Positions 1 to 5,390 of a stretch of 5,581 bases of DNA are shown in pieces. The notes beneath the pieces were generated by a model. The model was not told the DNA's origin, ran no database searches, and worked only from the letters and a program-made list of their open reading frames with translations. Location of the stretch: positions 1 through 5,581 of the forward strand of contig JAUWYD010000093.1 in assembly GCA_030616025.1 (NCBI GenBank), read 5' to 3'. The translations under genes and the position numbers were made by a program. Numbering within the stretch: position 1 is the first letter of the stretch; every line of letters starts with the position of its first letter. The stretch comes from Chloroflexota bacterium. Lineage in GTDB: Bacteria; Chloroflexota; Anaerolineae; UBA7937; B3-Chlor.

Positions 1-123
1 GCGACCCAGCGTGTTCTTGTTAACACCGACCAAGTCGCTGAACCTTCTCAGGGTTAGCTTCTCTCCGGGATTGGCTTGCTCCCACTGAGCCATCAGGACG
101 TTGAGATTCAGAATTACGGGCAT
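1..123 (-). CDS. Xre/Cro-type helix-turn-helix regulator, partial (N-terminal 41 residues)
   Basis: This reading frame starts with ATG at 123 on the minus strand and runs open off the left edge, so only 41 codons are visible. It begins MPVILNLNVLMAQWEQ, followed by a helix-turn-helix core, LTLRRFSDLVGVNKNTLGR. In that core, 'LRRFSDLVGV' reads as the first helix and turn and 'NKNTLGR' as the start of the recognition helix. Short basic cytoplasmic DNA-binding proteins of the Xre/Cro family often begin this way. The start is supported by AAGGAGGTG seven bases upstream and by a near-consensus promoter just beyond. The gene is divergent from the sugar operon, which makes it a candidate regulator of that operon or of itself, but nothing here proves this. 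The C-terminal part, which would show any sensor domain or the true length, lies outside the window. Confidence 0.75.
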   Translation of the reverse strand, partial: MPVILNLNVLMAQWEQANPGEKLTLRRFSDLVGVNKNTLGR

Positions 124-130
124 TCTGCTG

Positions 131-139
131 CACCTCCTT
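131..139 (-). promoter_or_regulatory. Ribosome binding site of the HTH regulator
   Basis: The minus strand reads AAGGAGGTG, close to the perfect complement of the 16S rRNA 3' end, and lies seven bases before the ATG at 123. It fixes the start of this partial gene, whose end cannot be seen. Confidence 0.75.
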
Positions 140-153
140 GAGACTCTGGTGTT

Positions 154-182
154 ATTATACAGCATTCTGTACCGAAACGCAA
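154..182 (-). promoter_or_regulatory. Sigma-70-type promoter of the HTH regulator
   Basis: On the minus strand there is a perfect -10 box TATAAT (154-159) and a weaker -35 box TTGCGT (177-182), separated by exactly 17 bases. Transcription would start near 147, leaving a leader of only about 24 nt before the ATG. The spacer contains an inverted repeat, listed separately, that could be an operator. Confidence 0.7.
158..171. promoter_or_regulatory. Possible operator: palindrome TACAG-N4-CTGTA
   Basis: A 5+5 base inverted repeat, TACAG CATT CTGTA, overlaps the -10 box and spacer of the HTH regulator promoter. A repressor bound here would block RNA polymerase, so autoregulation by the adjacent HTH protein is a natural guess. 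No second copy was seen near the divergent promoter at 289-317. The repeat is short, so chance cannot be excluded. Confidence 0.4.
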
Positions 183-288
183 GTATTTGTCCGCAGATTT
201 AATATTCGGTCCCCACATATGGAACGAAGTGATGGTTCTCGCGCCGGGCCGGGATGTGGCAAGGCCCCCAAGGGGTAATGGTACGGCG

Positions 289-317
289 TTGATACTCGTC
301 TCCACCTATGCTATAGT
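289..317 (+). promoter_or_regulatory. Sigma-70-type promoter of the GT4-GH65-HAD operon
   Basis: The -35 box TTGATA (289-294, five of six consensus bases) and the -10 box TATAGT (312-317, five of six) are separated by 17 bases, and TGC immediately before the -10 box gives an extended -10. Transcription would start near 324. This places all of the hairpins described at 358-579 inside the transcript and gives a leader of roughly 307 nt before the first gene. The stretch 187-288 upstream shows no gene or recognisable site. Confidence 0.7.
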
Positions 318-357
318 GTCTTCGTGGGCGGAAGGCAGCACCGATGCGTCGTTTGTT

Positions 358-407
358 CTGCGAGGACGGGCGCCTTAGGAATCGAGAGAAGTCTGCCCGC
401 CTCGCAG
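358..407 (+). other. Strong bulged hairpin in the operon leader
   Basis: CTGCGAGG (358-365), a bulged A (366) and CGGGC (367-371) pair with GCCCG (395-399) and CCTCGCAG (400-407). This gives 13 perfect base pairs around one bulge, with a purine-rich 23-nt loop. It is the longest stem in the window and is directly followed by a small GCGC-AGGT-GCGC hairpin (407-418). No T tract follows. Confidence 0.65.
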
Positions 408-509
408 CGCAGGTGCGCAGCCAAGAGAGTTCGGTCGGAGGGTGACCGCCAAAGGACTTGATGTGCGTGTCAAGCCTCATATGGGCACTACACTCGGGAC
501 CGCATCTGG

Positions 510-546
510 TCGGAGATTGTGTGGAGGTCCGAGATCTCCGCTCCGA
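510..546 (+). other. Two-part hairpin with anti-Shine-Dalgarno-like CTCC blocks
   Basis: The outer stem TCGGAG (510-515) with CTCCGA (541-546) encloses an asymmetric internal loop and an inner stem, GGAGGTC (523-529) with GATCTCC (533-539), which has one G-T pair and a CGA loop. The 3' strand carries CTCC twice, which could alternatively pair with the operon's ribosome binding site. That switching role is inference. Confidence 0.5.
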
Positions 547-549
547 TTA

Positions 550-579
550 CGGTAGGGGTATCCGGAGGGATCCCCACCG
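550..579 (+). other. Bulged 12-bp hairpin upstream of the GT4 gene
   Basis: CGGT, bulged A, GGGG, bulged T and ATCC (550-563) pair with GGAT, CCCC and ACCG (568-579), closing a GGAG tetraloop. The stem ends about 36 bases before the ribosome binding site. No run of T follows, so it is not a canonical terminator. It could protect the mRNA end or form part of a riboswitch expression platform. Confidence 0.55.
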
Positions 580-615
580 GTATCATTCAAGAAGAGCCGT
601 CGTTGACAGCAAGGC

Positions 616-627
616 AGGAGGAGGTGA
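616..627 (+). promoter_or_regulatory. Ribosome binding site of the GT4 gene
   Basis: AGGAGGAGGTGA contains a full GGAGGTGA complement to the 16S rRNA end, placed just before the ATG at 631. It settles the start and suggests efficient translation unless the upstream leader masks it. Confidence 0.8.
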
Positions 628-630
628 AAC

Positions 631-1683
631 ATGAGAGTGGCAATGGTCGCGCCTCCCTGGTTCAAGATACCGCCAGAGGGGTATGGTGGTATTGAAGTTA
701 TCATCCATCTGCTAGTGGAGGGACTCATAGACAAAGGTCATGAGGTTTCCCTTTGCACAATCTCGGCCTCTTCATCGAGGGCGTCCATACACAAGGTTTT
801 CGATGACGAGATGAAATCCTACTTGGATGCGCCACCGTCAAGTTTCCTCAATATCGCACTGACCCATTCGCTCGCCTGTTACCAGGAGATACCTCGAGAG
901 GGCGCCGACATAATACACGACCATACATGGAAGGAAGGCCTCCTGGCGGCAGCGTTCATAGATATCCCTGTTGTGCACACGGTCCACGGGCCCTTCGACG
1001 AGGAAAACGAGAGGTTCTACCGGCTCTTCAAAGGTTCCGAGGGGATGCACTTTGTTACCATCAGCGACTTTCACCAAGCGTGTCTTCCAGGCCTGAACTA
1101 CGCTGGTATGGTCTACAACGGCATACTCTTTGACAAGTACCCATTCTCTGAGGACAAAGAGGACTTCTTCTTCTACATCGGGAGGTTCAACGAAGAAAAG
1201 GCACCCCACCTGGCCTGCGACGTGGCAAAAGAGCTTGGCGCGAGACTGATATTGGCAGGAAAAGTCCACGAGGAGGAAGAGCGCAGTTACTTTGACCGAC
1301 GCATAGTCCCCTACTTGAGTAGCGACATACAGTTCGTAGGCGAACTGGGTCATTGGAGCAAGGAGAAGATGCGTCTCTTCTCGCGCGCCAGGGGATACCT
1401 CTATCCAATACAGTGGGATGAACCGTTTGGCATCACCATGGTTGAGGCCATGGCCTGTGGTACGCCGGTGGTAACCTTCAAACGGGGGGCGGCACCCGAG
1501 ATCGTTGCCCACGAGGTCACGGGTTTCGTGGTGGAGACGATGGATGAATTCATCAAGGCTGTAAAGCAAGTTGGCGAGATTGACGCTCAGAAATGCCGCC
1601 AGCGCGCGGAGAGTATGTTCACGGCGCAGGCGATGGTTGATGGTTACGAGCGTGTTTACAAGAGAGTACTGGGCATTGAATGA
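631..1683 (+). CDS. GT4-family glycosyltransferase
   Basis: This is a 350-residue cytoplasmic GT-B-fold enzyme of the retaining glycosyltransferase family 4, which moves a sugar from a nucleotide-sugar donor to an acceptor. The N-terminal domain starts with a beta strand, MRVAMVAPPW, and the acceptor-side glycine loop YGG (18-20), and continues with HDH (96-98) and HTVHG (116-120). The C-terminal donor domain begins around GRFNEEKAPHLA (184-195) and carries the E-x7-E motif as E264...E272 within EPFGITMVEAMACGTPVV. This is followed by RGAAPEIV (285-292), which is typical of the sugar-nucleotide pocket. There is no signal peptide or membrane segment. The length is normal to slightly short for the family. 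It is the first gene of an operon with a GH65 phosphorylase 17 bp downstream, so it may make the glucoside that the phosphorylase uses. The donor and acceptor cannot be read from the sequence. Family assignment is firm; the role is inferred. Confidence 0.9.
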   Translation: MRVAMVAPPWFKIPPEGYGGIEVIIHLLVEGLIDKGHEVSLCTISASSSRASIHKVFDDEMKSYLDAPPSSFLNIALTHSLACYQEIPREGADIIHDHTWKEGLLAAAFIDIPVVHTVHGPFDEENERFYRLFKGSEGMHFVTISDFHQACLPGLNYAGMVYNGILFDKYPFSEDKEDFFFYIGRFNEEKAPHLACDVAKELGARLILAGKVHEEEERSYFDRRIVPYLSSDIQFVGELGHWSKEKMRLFSRARGYLYPIQWDEPFGITMVEAMACGTPVVTFKRGAAPEIVAHEVTGFVVETMDEFIKAVKQVGEIDAQKCRQRAESMFTAQAMVDGYERVYKRVLGIE

Positions 1684-1700
1684 CCAGGTGACAGGTTGAC

Positions 1701-4016
1701 ATGGCCACAGAGTATCTAGGATCGGTATCAGACGAGGAGTGGGCAATATGTGAGGACGTCTTCGATCGGGAGAGAATGGGATTTCAGGAGGCCATTCTGA
1801 CTCTTGGAAATGGCTATCTTGGGTCACGGGGCATTCTAGAGGAGGGCTACGACGAGGCTAGGGCTGGCACCTATCTTGCCGGGATATACGACAAGAGTGG
1901 TGGGCAGTCCTTTGCCATCGTCAATGGGCCGAATCCTGCTGCTATGGAAATCTATGTGGACGGTAAGAAGCTGTGTGCGGACGAGATGGAGGTGCTTGAA
2001 CACCACCGCATACTGGATATGAAGAGGGCAGCGTTGGTGAGGCGCACCCTCTTTGCGGATGCTGGCAAGAGATATGAATACCAATCCAGGCGTTTCTTCA
2101 GCCTCCAAGATATGCACACCGCTGTGGTCAGTGTCACTGTCAGATGCTTGGACGACGATGCCTCGGTAGTCGTTGCACATACCATAGATGGAACGACGAG
2201 AAACGAAATGCACGCTGTGGGTGGGCCGCGAAAGCACTATGCCGTTACACACGCCCTTGACCTTGGCCATGGCCTGTCCTATCTGGAGGCAAGGACCAAC
2301 GACCTGGGCACCGTGATCGGGATTGCCACCATTGCTGATATGAGCGGTGCAGGGCCCGATTTCCAGGTGGAGACAGGGTGCCGCTTGGAAGAAGAGTCCG
2401 TCACAATGGAGTACTCTTTCGGTGTGAAAAAGGGAGCCCGATATGAGCTAAACGAGTACATCTCGACATACACTTCTCGTGAGACTGAGGGCGAGATAAG
2501 GGCGGCTTGCGTTGACGGGCTGAGAAACGCAGGGAAGCGAGGGGCATCACGGCTGTTGGCGGATCATACTACGGCATGGGAGAAGAGGTGGCAATCTGCC
2601 GATGTCCGGATAGAGGGTGATTCGGCCATGCAGAAGGCCTTGCGCTTCGCTATGTATCAATTGCTGATAGCTGCAGCGCCTCAGGACATAGATGCAAGTA
2701 TTGCGCCCAAGGCCCTGTCGGGGGAATGGTATCAAGGGCACATATTCTGGGACACTGAGATCTTCATGCTTCCCTTCTTCATATACACTCATCCGCGACT
2801 TGCGAAACACCTTCTGATGTACAGAGCGCGTCGGCTGCAACAGGCCCGGGAATGTGCAGTGGATCAGGATTACGAAGGCGCACTGTGGCCTTGGGAATCG
2901 GCTGAGAGCGGCAAAGAGGAGACGCCGGCAACCTGGGTCAACTTCGATGGCACAATCTTGCCGGTATACAACGCCAAGAGGGAGCATCATATAGCAAGCG
3001 ACATAGTTTACGGCATACACCTCTACTACCAGCACACCGGAGACGAGGAGTTCATGCTTCAGTATGGCGCCGAAATGATATTTGAAGCCGCCAGGTTCTG
3101 GGCGTCACGAGTGGTCTACGACGAGACCACTGGCTCGTACGAGATCAAGCTGGTTATCGGTCCGAACGAGTTTCAGGAGGGCGTGGACAACAACTCATAC
3201 ACAAATGCCATGACCAGGTGGACGTTGAGGTATGCGTGTGAACTCTATGATGACCTCGGCGTGGGGCATATTCGGAAACTGAGGGCCATTGCTGAGGAGA
3301 TTGGGCTGACGGACGAAGAGGTTGATACCTGGAGACAGATAGCGGACAAGATCGTCTTCCTTATGGGTCCCAGCGGGTTGATAGAAGAGTTCGAAGGGTA
3401 CTTCGACAAAACGGACGTGATCATCGGCGTATGGGACGAGCACGGCATGCCCGTCTGGCCCTCCAAGGTACTCTTGGCCGACGTGAAGGAGACGCAGCTG
3501 ATCAAGCAGGCGGACGTAGTGCTCCTGTTGTATCTCTTGTCAGATGAATTCTCCCTTGATGAGAAGAGATCAAACCTGGAGTACTATGAGCCAAGGACCA
3601 CCCACATGTCTTCTCTGAGTATCACCAGCTATGCTATTCTGAACAACGAGCTTGGCGACAGGGAAAAGGCATATAGATATCTGCACCACGCGGCGAGCGC
3701 GGATCTGGAGGATATACATGGCAACACGGAACTTGGGGTACACGCCGCAGCACTGGGGGGAGCCTGGCAGATAGTGATCCGTGGCTTTGCAGGTGTGAGG
3801 GTGAAGGACGGTGTGCTGACTGTCACCCCGGCCCTACCTGAATTGTGGCGGAGCATGAGATTCCAGACGTGGTTCAGAGGATGCCTTGTTGAACTTGCCA
3901 TCTCCGATGGGGAGACGGAGGCGTCCATGGTGAAGGGGCGAAAGGCAGTGGACATTGAGATCTATGGCGAGAGACAGGTCTTGCGTCCAGGTGAGACCCT
4001 GAGGAGCGTGAAGTGA
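1701..4016 (+). CDS. GH65-family disaccharide phosphorylase (maltose/kojibiose/trehalose phosphorylase type)
   Basis: This 771-residue cytoplasmic enzyme has the length and three-part plan of glycoside hydrolase family 65: an N-terminal beta-sandwich (about 1-290), a central (alpha/alpha)6 barrel (about 310-690) and a short C-terminal beta domain (about 695-771). Family motifs include GHIFWDTEIFMLPFF (346-360), the PWESA segment (397-401), GPNEFQEGVDNN (487-498) holding the likely catalytic acid Glu490, IKQADVV (601-607), and THMSSLS (634-640), which fits the phosphate-binding region. Characterised members phosphorolyse alpha-linked glucose disaccharides with inversion, releasing beta-glucose 1-phosphate; a few relatives are hydrolases. 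The GPNEFQE stretch differs from the usual GPDEYHE, and GNTELGVH (674-681) also departs from the common GNT-KDG-H form. The substrate is therefore unclear and may be neither maltose nor trehalose. A modest AGGTGA lies nine bases before the ATG. The gene overlaps the HAD gene by 4 bp, as expected for a phosphorylase coupled to a beta-phosphoglucomutase. Confidence 0.9.
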   Translation: MATEYLGSVSDEEWAICEDVFDRERMGFQEAILTLGNGYLGSRGILEEGYDEARAGTYLAGIYDKSGGQSFAIVNGPNPAAMEIYVDGKKLCADEMEVLEHHRILDMKRAALVRRTLFADAGKRYEYQSRRFFSLQDMHTAVVSVTVRCLDDDASVVVAHTIDGTTRNEMHAVGGPRKHYAVTHALDLGHGLSYLEARTNDLGTVIGIATIADMSGAGPDFQVETGCRLEEESVTMEYSFGVKKGARYELNEYISTYTSRETEGEIRAACVDGLRNAGKRGASRLLADHTTAWEKRWQSADVRIEGDSAMQKALRFAMYQLLIAAAPQDIDASIAPKALSGEWYQGHIFWDTEIFMLPFFIYTHPRLAKHLLMYRARRLQQARECAVDQDYEGALWPWESAESGKEETPATWVNFDGTILPVYNAKREHHIASDIVYGIHLYYQHTGDEEFMLQYGAEMIFEAARFWASRVVYDETTGSYEIKLVIGPNEFQEGVDNNSYTNAMTRWTLRYACELYDDLGVGHIRKLRAIAEEIGLTDEEVDTWRQIADKIVFLMGPSGLIEEFEGYFDKTDVIIGVWDEHGMPVWPSKVLLADVKETQLIKQADVVLLLYLLSDEFSLDEKRSNLEYYEPRTTHMSSLSITSYAILNNELGDREKAYRYLHHAASADLEDIHGNTELGVHAAALGGAWQIVIRGFAGVRVKDGVLTVTPALPELWRSMRFQTWFRGCLVELAISDGETEASMVKGRKAVDIEIYGERQVLRPGETLRSVK
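4001..4006 (+). promoter_or_regulatory. Ribosome binding site deciding the GTG start of the HAD gene
   Basis: GAGGAG inside the end of the GH65 gene is six bases before GTG 4013 but fifteen bases before the alternative ATG at 4022. Spacing therefore favours the GTG start and a GTGA stop-start overlap, a usual sign of translational coupling. Confidence 0.6.
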
Positions 4017-4786
4017 CAATCATGGCAACCAGGGCGGGGTTCATTTGGGACATTGATGGCGTGGTGATAGACAGCCCTCACGAGGAGTCCTGGCGTCTCA
4101 CGCTCATGAAGGAGCCCTGGAACGCAGATCGCTTGAGCTCCGACTTCTACTTCACACACGTTGCTTCAAGGCCAAGGTACGAAGGCGCTCACAACATATT
4201 GGAGGGAATGGGCATCTACGAGCGTCTTGGCGCCACGACCGAGGAGGCCAAGAGGGAGGTTCTGGAGAGGTACGCCGCCGAGAAAGATGCACTGATCAAG
4301 GACCTGATAGAGAGAGGTGAGTTCAAGCTGTTCACGGATGCGGTGAGCCTACTGCTGCGGGCGAGGAGAACCGGCGTGTTGCAGGCCGCGGCTTCGGCAT
4401 CGAAGAACGCCAGTCGCATGCTCAAGAGAGTGCCGAGGTCCCGTGTGGTGAGGGAACTGGGTGATGACTTCGGTGTCCTGGGCGAAGGCGATACTCTCTA
4501 CTCCGTATTTGACGTTGATGCCTGTGGTATGGATGTGGGCGGCAAGGTTGAGATATTGAGGTTTGCCGCAGACAAGCTGCAGGCTCTGTCCGAAGATCGA
4601 ATCGAAACATTCGTGGTCTTCGAAGATGCTCCTTCAGGCCTGGAGGCAGCGACGTCCTTGGACTACCATGCCGTTGGTGCGTTGCGCATCGGCGATAGAA
4701 GTGCATTGGAGGAAGCAGGGGCCCACATCGTTACTGAGGACTTGAGAACGATAGGAATCGAAGACCTTCTGCAGATGGCAGGATGA
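4013..4786 (+). CDS. HAD-superfamily enzyme, beta-phosphoglucomutase-like
   Basis: This 257-residue cytoplasmic protein carries the HAD motifs in order. Motif I is WDIDGVVIDS (12-21), with nucleophile D13 and acid/base D15. A helical cap of the C1 type spans about 22-105. Motif II lies in ASASKN (127-132), the same string seen in Lactococcus beta-phosphoglucomutase around its Ser114-Asn118. Motif III lysine is probably K178, and motif IV is FEDAPSGLEAA (203-213) with E204/D205. D15, a general-acid residue in mutases, and the ASASKN string favour a phosphomutase over a simple phosphatase. Beta-phosphoglucomutase converts beta-glucose 1-phosphate to glucose 6-phosphate through a 1,6-bisphosphate intermediate, which fits exactly with the preceding GH65 phosphorylase. 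Two oddities are a cap entry shortened by about two residues (DSPHEESW rather than the DSEPLHxxAW pattern) and a longer stretch between motifs II and III. A related sugar-phosphate phosphatase is the alternative. ATG 4022 is a possible second start, which would remove three residues. Confidence 0.8.
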   Translation: MTIMATRAGFIWDIDGVVIDSPHEESWRLTLMKEPWNADRLSSDFYFTHVASRPRYEGAHNILEGMGIYERLGATTEEAKREVLERYAAEKDALIKDLIERGEFKLFTDAVSLLLRARRTGVLQAAASASKNASRMLKRVPRSRVVRELGDDFGVLGEGDTLYSVFDVDACGMDVGGKVEILRFAADKLQALSEDRIETFVVFEDAPSGLEAATSLDYHAVGALRIGDRSALEEAGAHIVTEDLRTIGIEDLLQMAG

Positions 4787-4913
4787 CAGCACTCCCAAGG
4801 CATTTGTGAAGTAGTTCGGTGTACCTGCATCCTTCGGGGTGACGAGCGAGAATTGGCGGGGCTGAGTTGACAGGCCCACCATTCTACGTGGGGGATTTGG
4901 CTTTGTCCACCAG
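4787..4913 (+). other. Intergenic stretch after the operon, no gene seen
   Basis: No credible reading frame was found. A 5-bp hairpin with a UUCG loop, CATCC-TTCG-GGGTG (4828-4841, one G-T pair), is present but has no following T run, so no terminator for the operon can be called. CCCAC/GTGGG (4876-4893) could form another weak hairpin. The frame that carries the pseudogene fragment is already open from 4866, but its residues upstream of 4914 match nothing I know. Confidence 0.4.
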
Positions 4914-5015
4914 TTGCCGAGCGACAGGCGGATCTATCCCTGGGGCGGTGCCTGGGACGCAAATAGAACCAACGCCGTTGAGGACGGCCTCGAGTGTCCA
5001 GAGCCAGTGGGCAAG
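4914..5015 (+). pseudogene. Remnant of a formylglycine-generating-enzyme / sulfatase-modifying-factor (SUMF1) domain gene
   Basis: One frame reads LPS, then DRRIYPWGGAWDANRTN and VEDGLECPEPVGK. This resembles the FGE/SUMF1 consensus 'LPTEAEWE...GRIYPWGxxWDxxRxNxxExGxxxTTPVG', but with the block between LPS and the YPWG segment deleted. The hallmark that should follow within about 20 residues (GLYDMAGNVWEW) is absent in this frame, and the +1 frame shows only a faint echo (GLGHCQRAVVCL). The fragment has no upstream domain, no ribosome binding site and no ATG. Intact family members oxidise a cysteine or serine to formylglycine or act in other modification and radical or metal chemistry. This piece looks dead. 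The alternative is a chance match, which the run of YPWG, WDANRTN, ED-GL and PVGK in the right order argues against. Confidence 0.6.
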
Positions 5016-5206
5016 CGTCTACGCTTCGGGGCTGGGACATTGTCAACGGGCGGTTGTTTGCCTTCTGCAGCCGCGCAGATGAAGGAAGAGTTGCATGCAG
5101 GCGACCATCTCCTACTTGTGCGGATATACTTGTTGACCCACCGCCAAGATGGTGAGCAAGGTCTCGACTTCCTGGTTCTCCGTTTCTGTCCTCCCGCTGT
5201 AACCGG
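5016..5206 (+). other. Non-coding or decayed stretch between the FGE remnant and the selenoprotein promoter
   Basis: The plus frame stays open to 5234, but its translation (…TGGCLPSAAAQMKEELHAGD…) resembles no family I know, and no start signal precedes it. I saw no convincing gene on the minus strand and no terminator. It may be the rest of the decayed gene whose recognisable part is at 4914-5015. Confidence 0.4.
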
Positions 5207-5207
5207 T

Positions 5208-5235
5208 TTGATTTTGTCTCTCAGATTGTTATAAT
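5208..5235 (+). promoter_or_regulatory. Extended -10 promoter of the selenoprotein gene
   Basis: A perfect TATAAT (5230-5235) is preceded by TGT (5227-5229), giving an extended -10. TTGATT (5208-5213) lies 16 bases upstream as a partial -35 box. Transcription would start near 5242, about 149 nt before the ATG at 5391. The gene therefore has its own promoter and is not simply read from the sugar operon. Confidence 0.7.
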
Positions 5236-5241
5236 GGGTAT

Positions 5242-5377
5242 TGTTCTCGCCTGAACTGGGTCCAGCATCATATCCGATTCAGGCAAACGCGGCGACAAGG
5301 CCGGTTTTCTCTTGTGCCGGTCCGATGATGCGTGAGCCAGCAGGGCGATCGCACAACCATTTGTAAGCCAGAGCGAT
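5242..5377 (+). ncRNA. Pseudoknot-capable leader of the selenoprotein gene, unclassified
   Basis: GCCTGAA (5249-5255) pairs perfectly with TTCAGGC (5278-5284), leaving a 22-nt loop. Within that loop GCATCAT (5265-5271) is the exact complement of ATGATGC (5325-5331), so loop-to-downstream pairing would make an H-type pseudoknot. Between the two, CGGC (5290-5293) with GCCG (5300-5303), or ACAAG (5295-5299) with CTTGT (5311-5315), can form a small hairpin. Pseudoknots built this way are common in riboswitches, but I do not recognise the class, and two 7-bp matches in 150 nt could partly be chance. Confidence 0.4.
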
Positions 5378-5385
5378 GAGGAGGT
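5378..5385 (+). promoter_or_regulatory. Ribosome binding site of the selenoprotein gene
   Basis: GAGGAGGT lies five bases before ATG 5391. This strong site shows that the short frame interrupted by TGA is meant to be translated, and it fixes the start. Confidence 0.8.
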
Positions 5386-5390
5386 ACGCG

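Larger units (their letters stand above)
324..615 (+). ncRNA. Long structured 5' leader of the sugar operon, unclassified
   Basis: This 300-base stretch has no credible protein but can fold into a series of hairpins. They are 358-371 with 395-407; CGGTC 432-436 with GACCG 444-448; AGG-A-CTTGA 453-461 with TCAAG-CCT 470-477; a two-part stem at 510-546; and a bulged 12-bp stem at 550-579. Three of them carry a single bulged A on the 5' side. None ends in a run of T, so classical termination is not evident. The stem at 510-546 contains two CTCC blocks that could compete for the GGAG bases of the ribosome binding site at 616-627. I do not recognise a known riboswitch class. It may be a metabolite- or protein-sensing leader or an independent small RNA; covariation in homologues would decide. 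Confidence 0.5.

Noticed and set aside
187..480. Short open frames on both strands in the divergent intergenic region.
   Set aside because: Their translations are low in recognisable structure, no ribosome binding site precedes them, and the region is better explained as promoter plus RNA leader.
421..515. T-box riboswitch: AGAGAG followed by a hairpin with GGGTGA, and GGGACCGC further down, recall T-box stem I and antiterminator.
   Set aside because: The conserved TGGNACCGCG antiterminator sequence is not matched, stem I cannot be drawn because upstream and downstream bases form their own local hairpins, there is no terminator, and the operon is unrelated to amino acids or tRNA charging.
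550..579. Hairpin considered as a rho-independent terminator.
   Set aside because: The stem is strong, but the bases that follow (GTATCATTCAAG) contain no run of T.
838..1827. Long open reading frame of 329 codons on the minus strand.
   Set aside because: It lies antisense to the well-supported GT4 gene and the start of GH65, has no ribosome binding site, and its translation shows no family features.
4820..4850. UUCG-loop hairpin considered as the terminator of the sugar operon.
   Set aside because: It has only five pairs including a G-T wobble and is followed by a GC-rich stretch rather than T residues.
4787..5390. Search for a tRNA gene, in particular tRNA-Sec (selC), near the selenoprotein gene.
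   Set aside because: No T-arm GGTTCRA-like motif with matching cloverleaf arms and acceptor stem was found.
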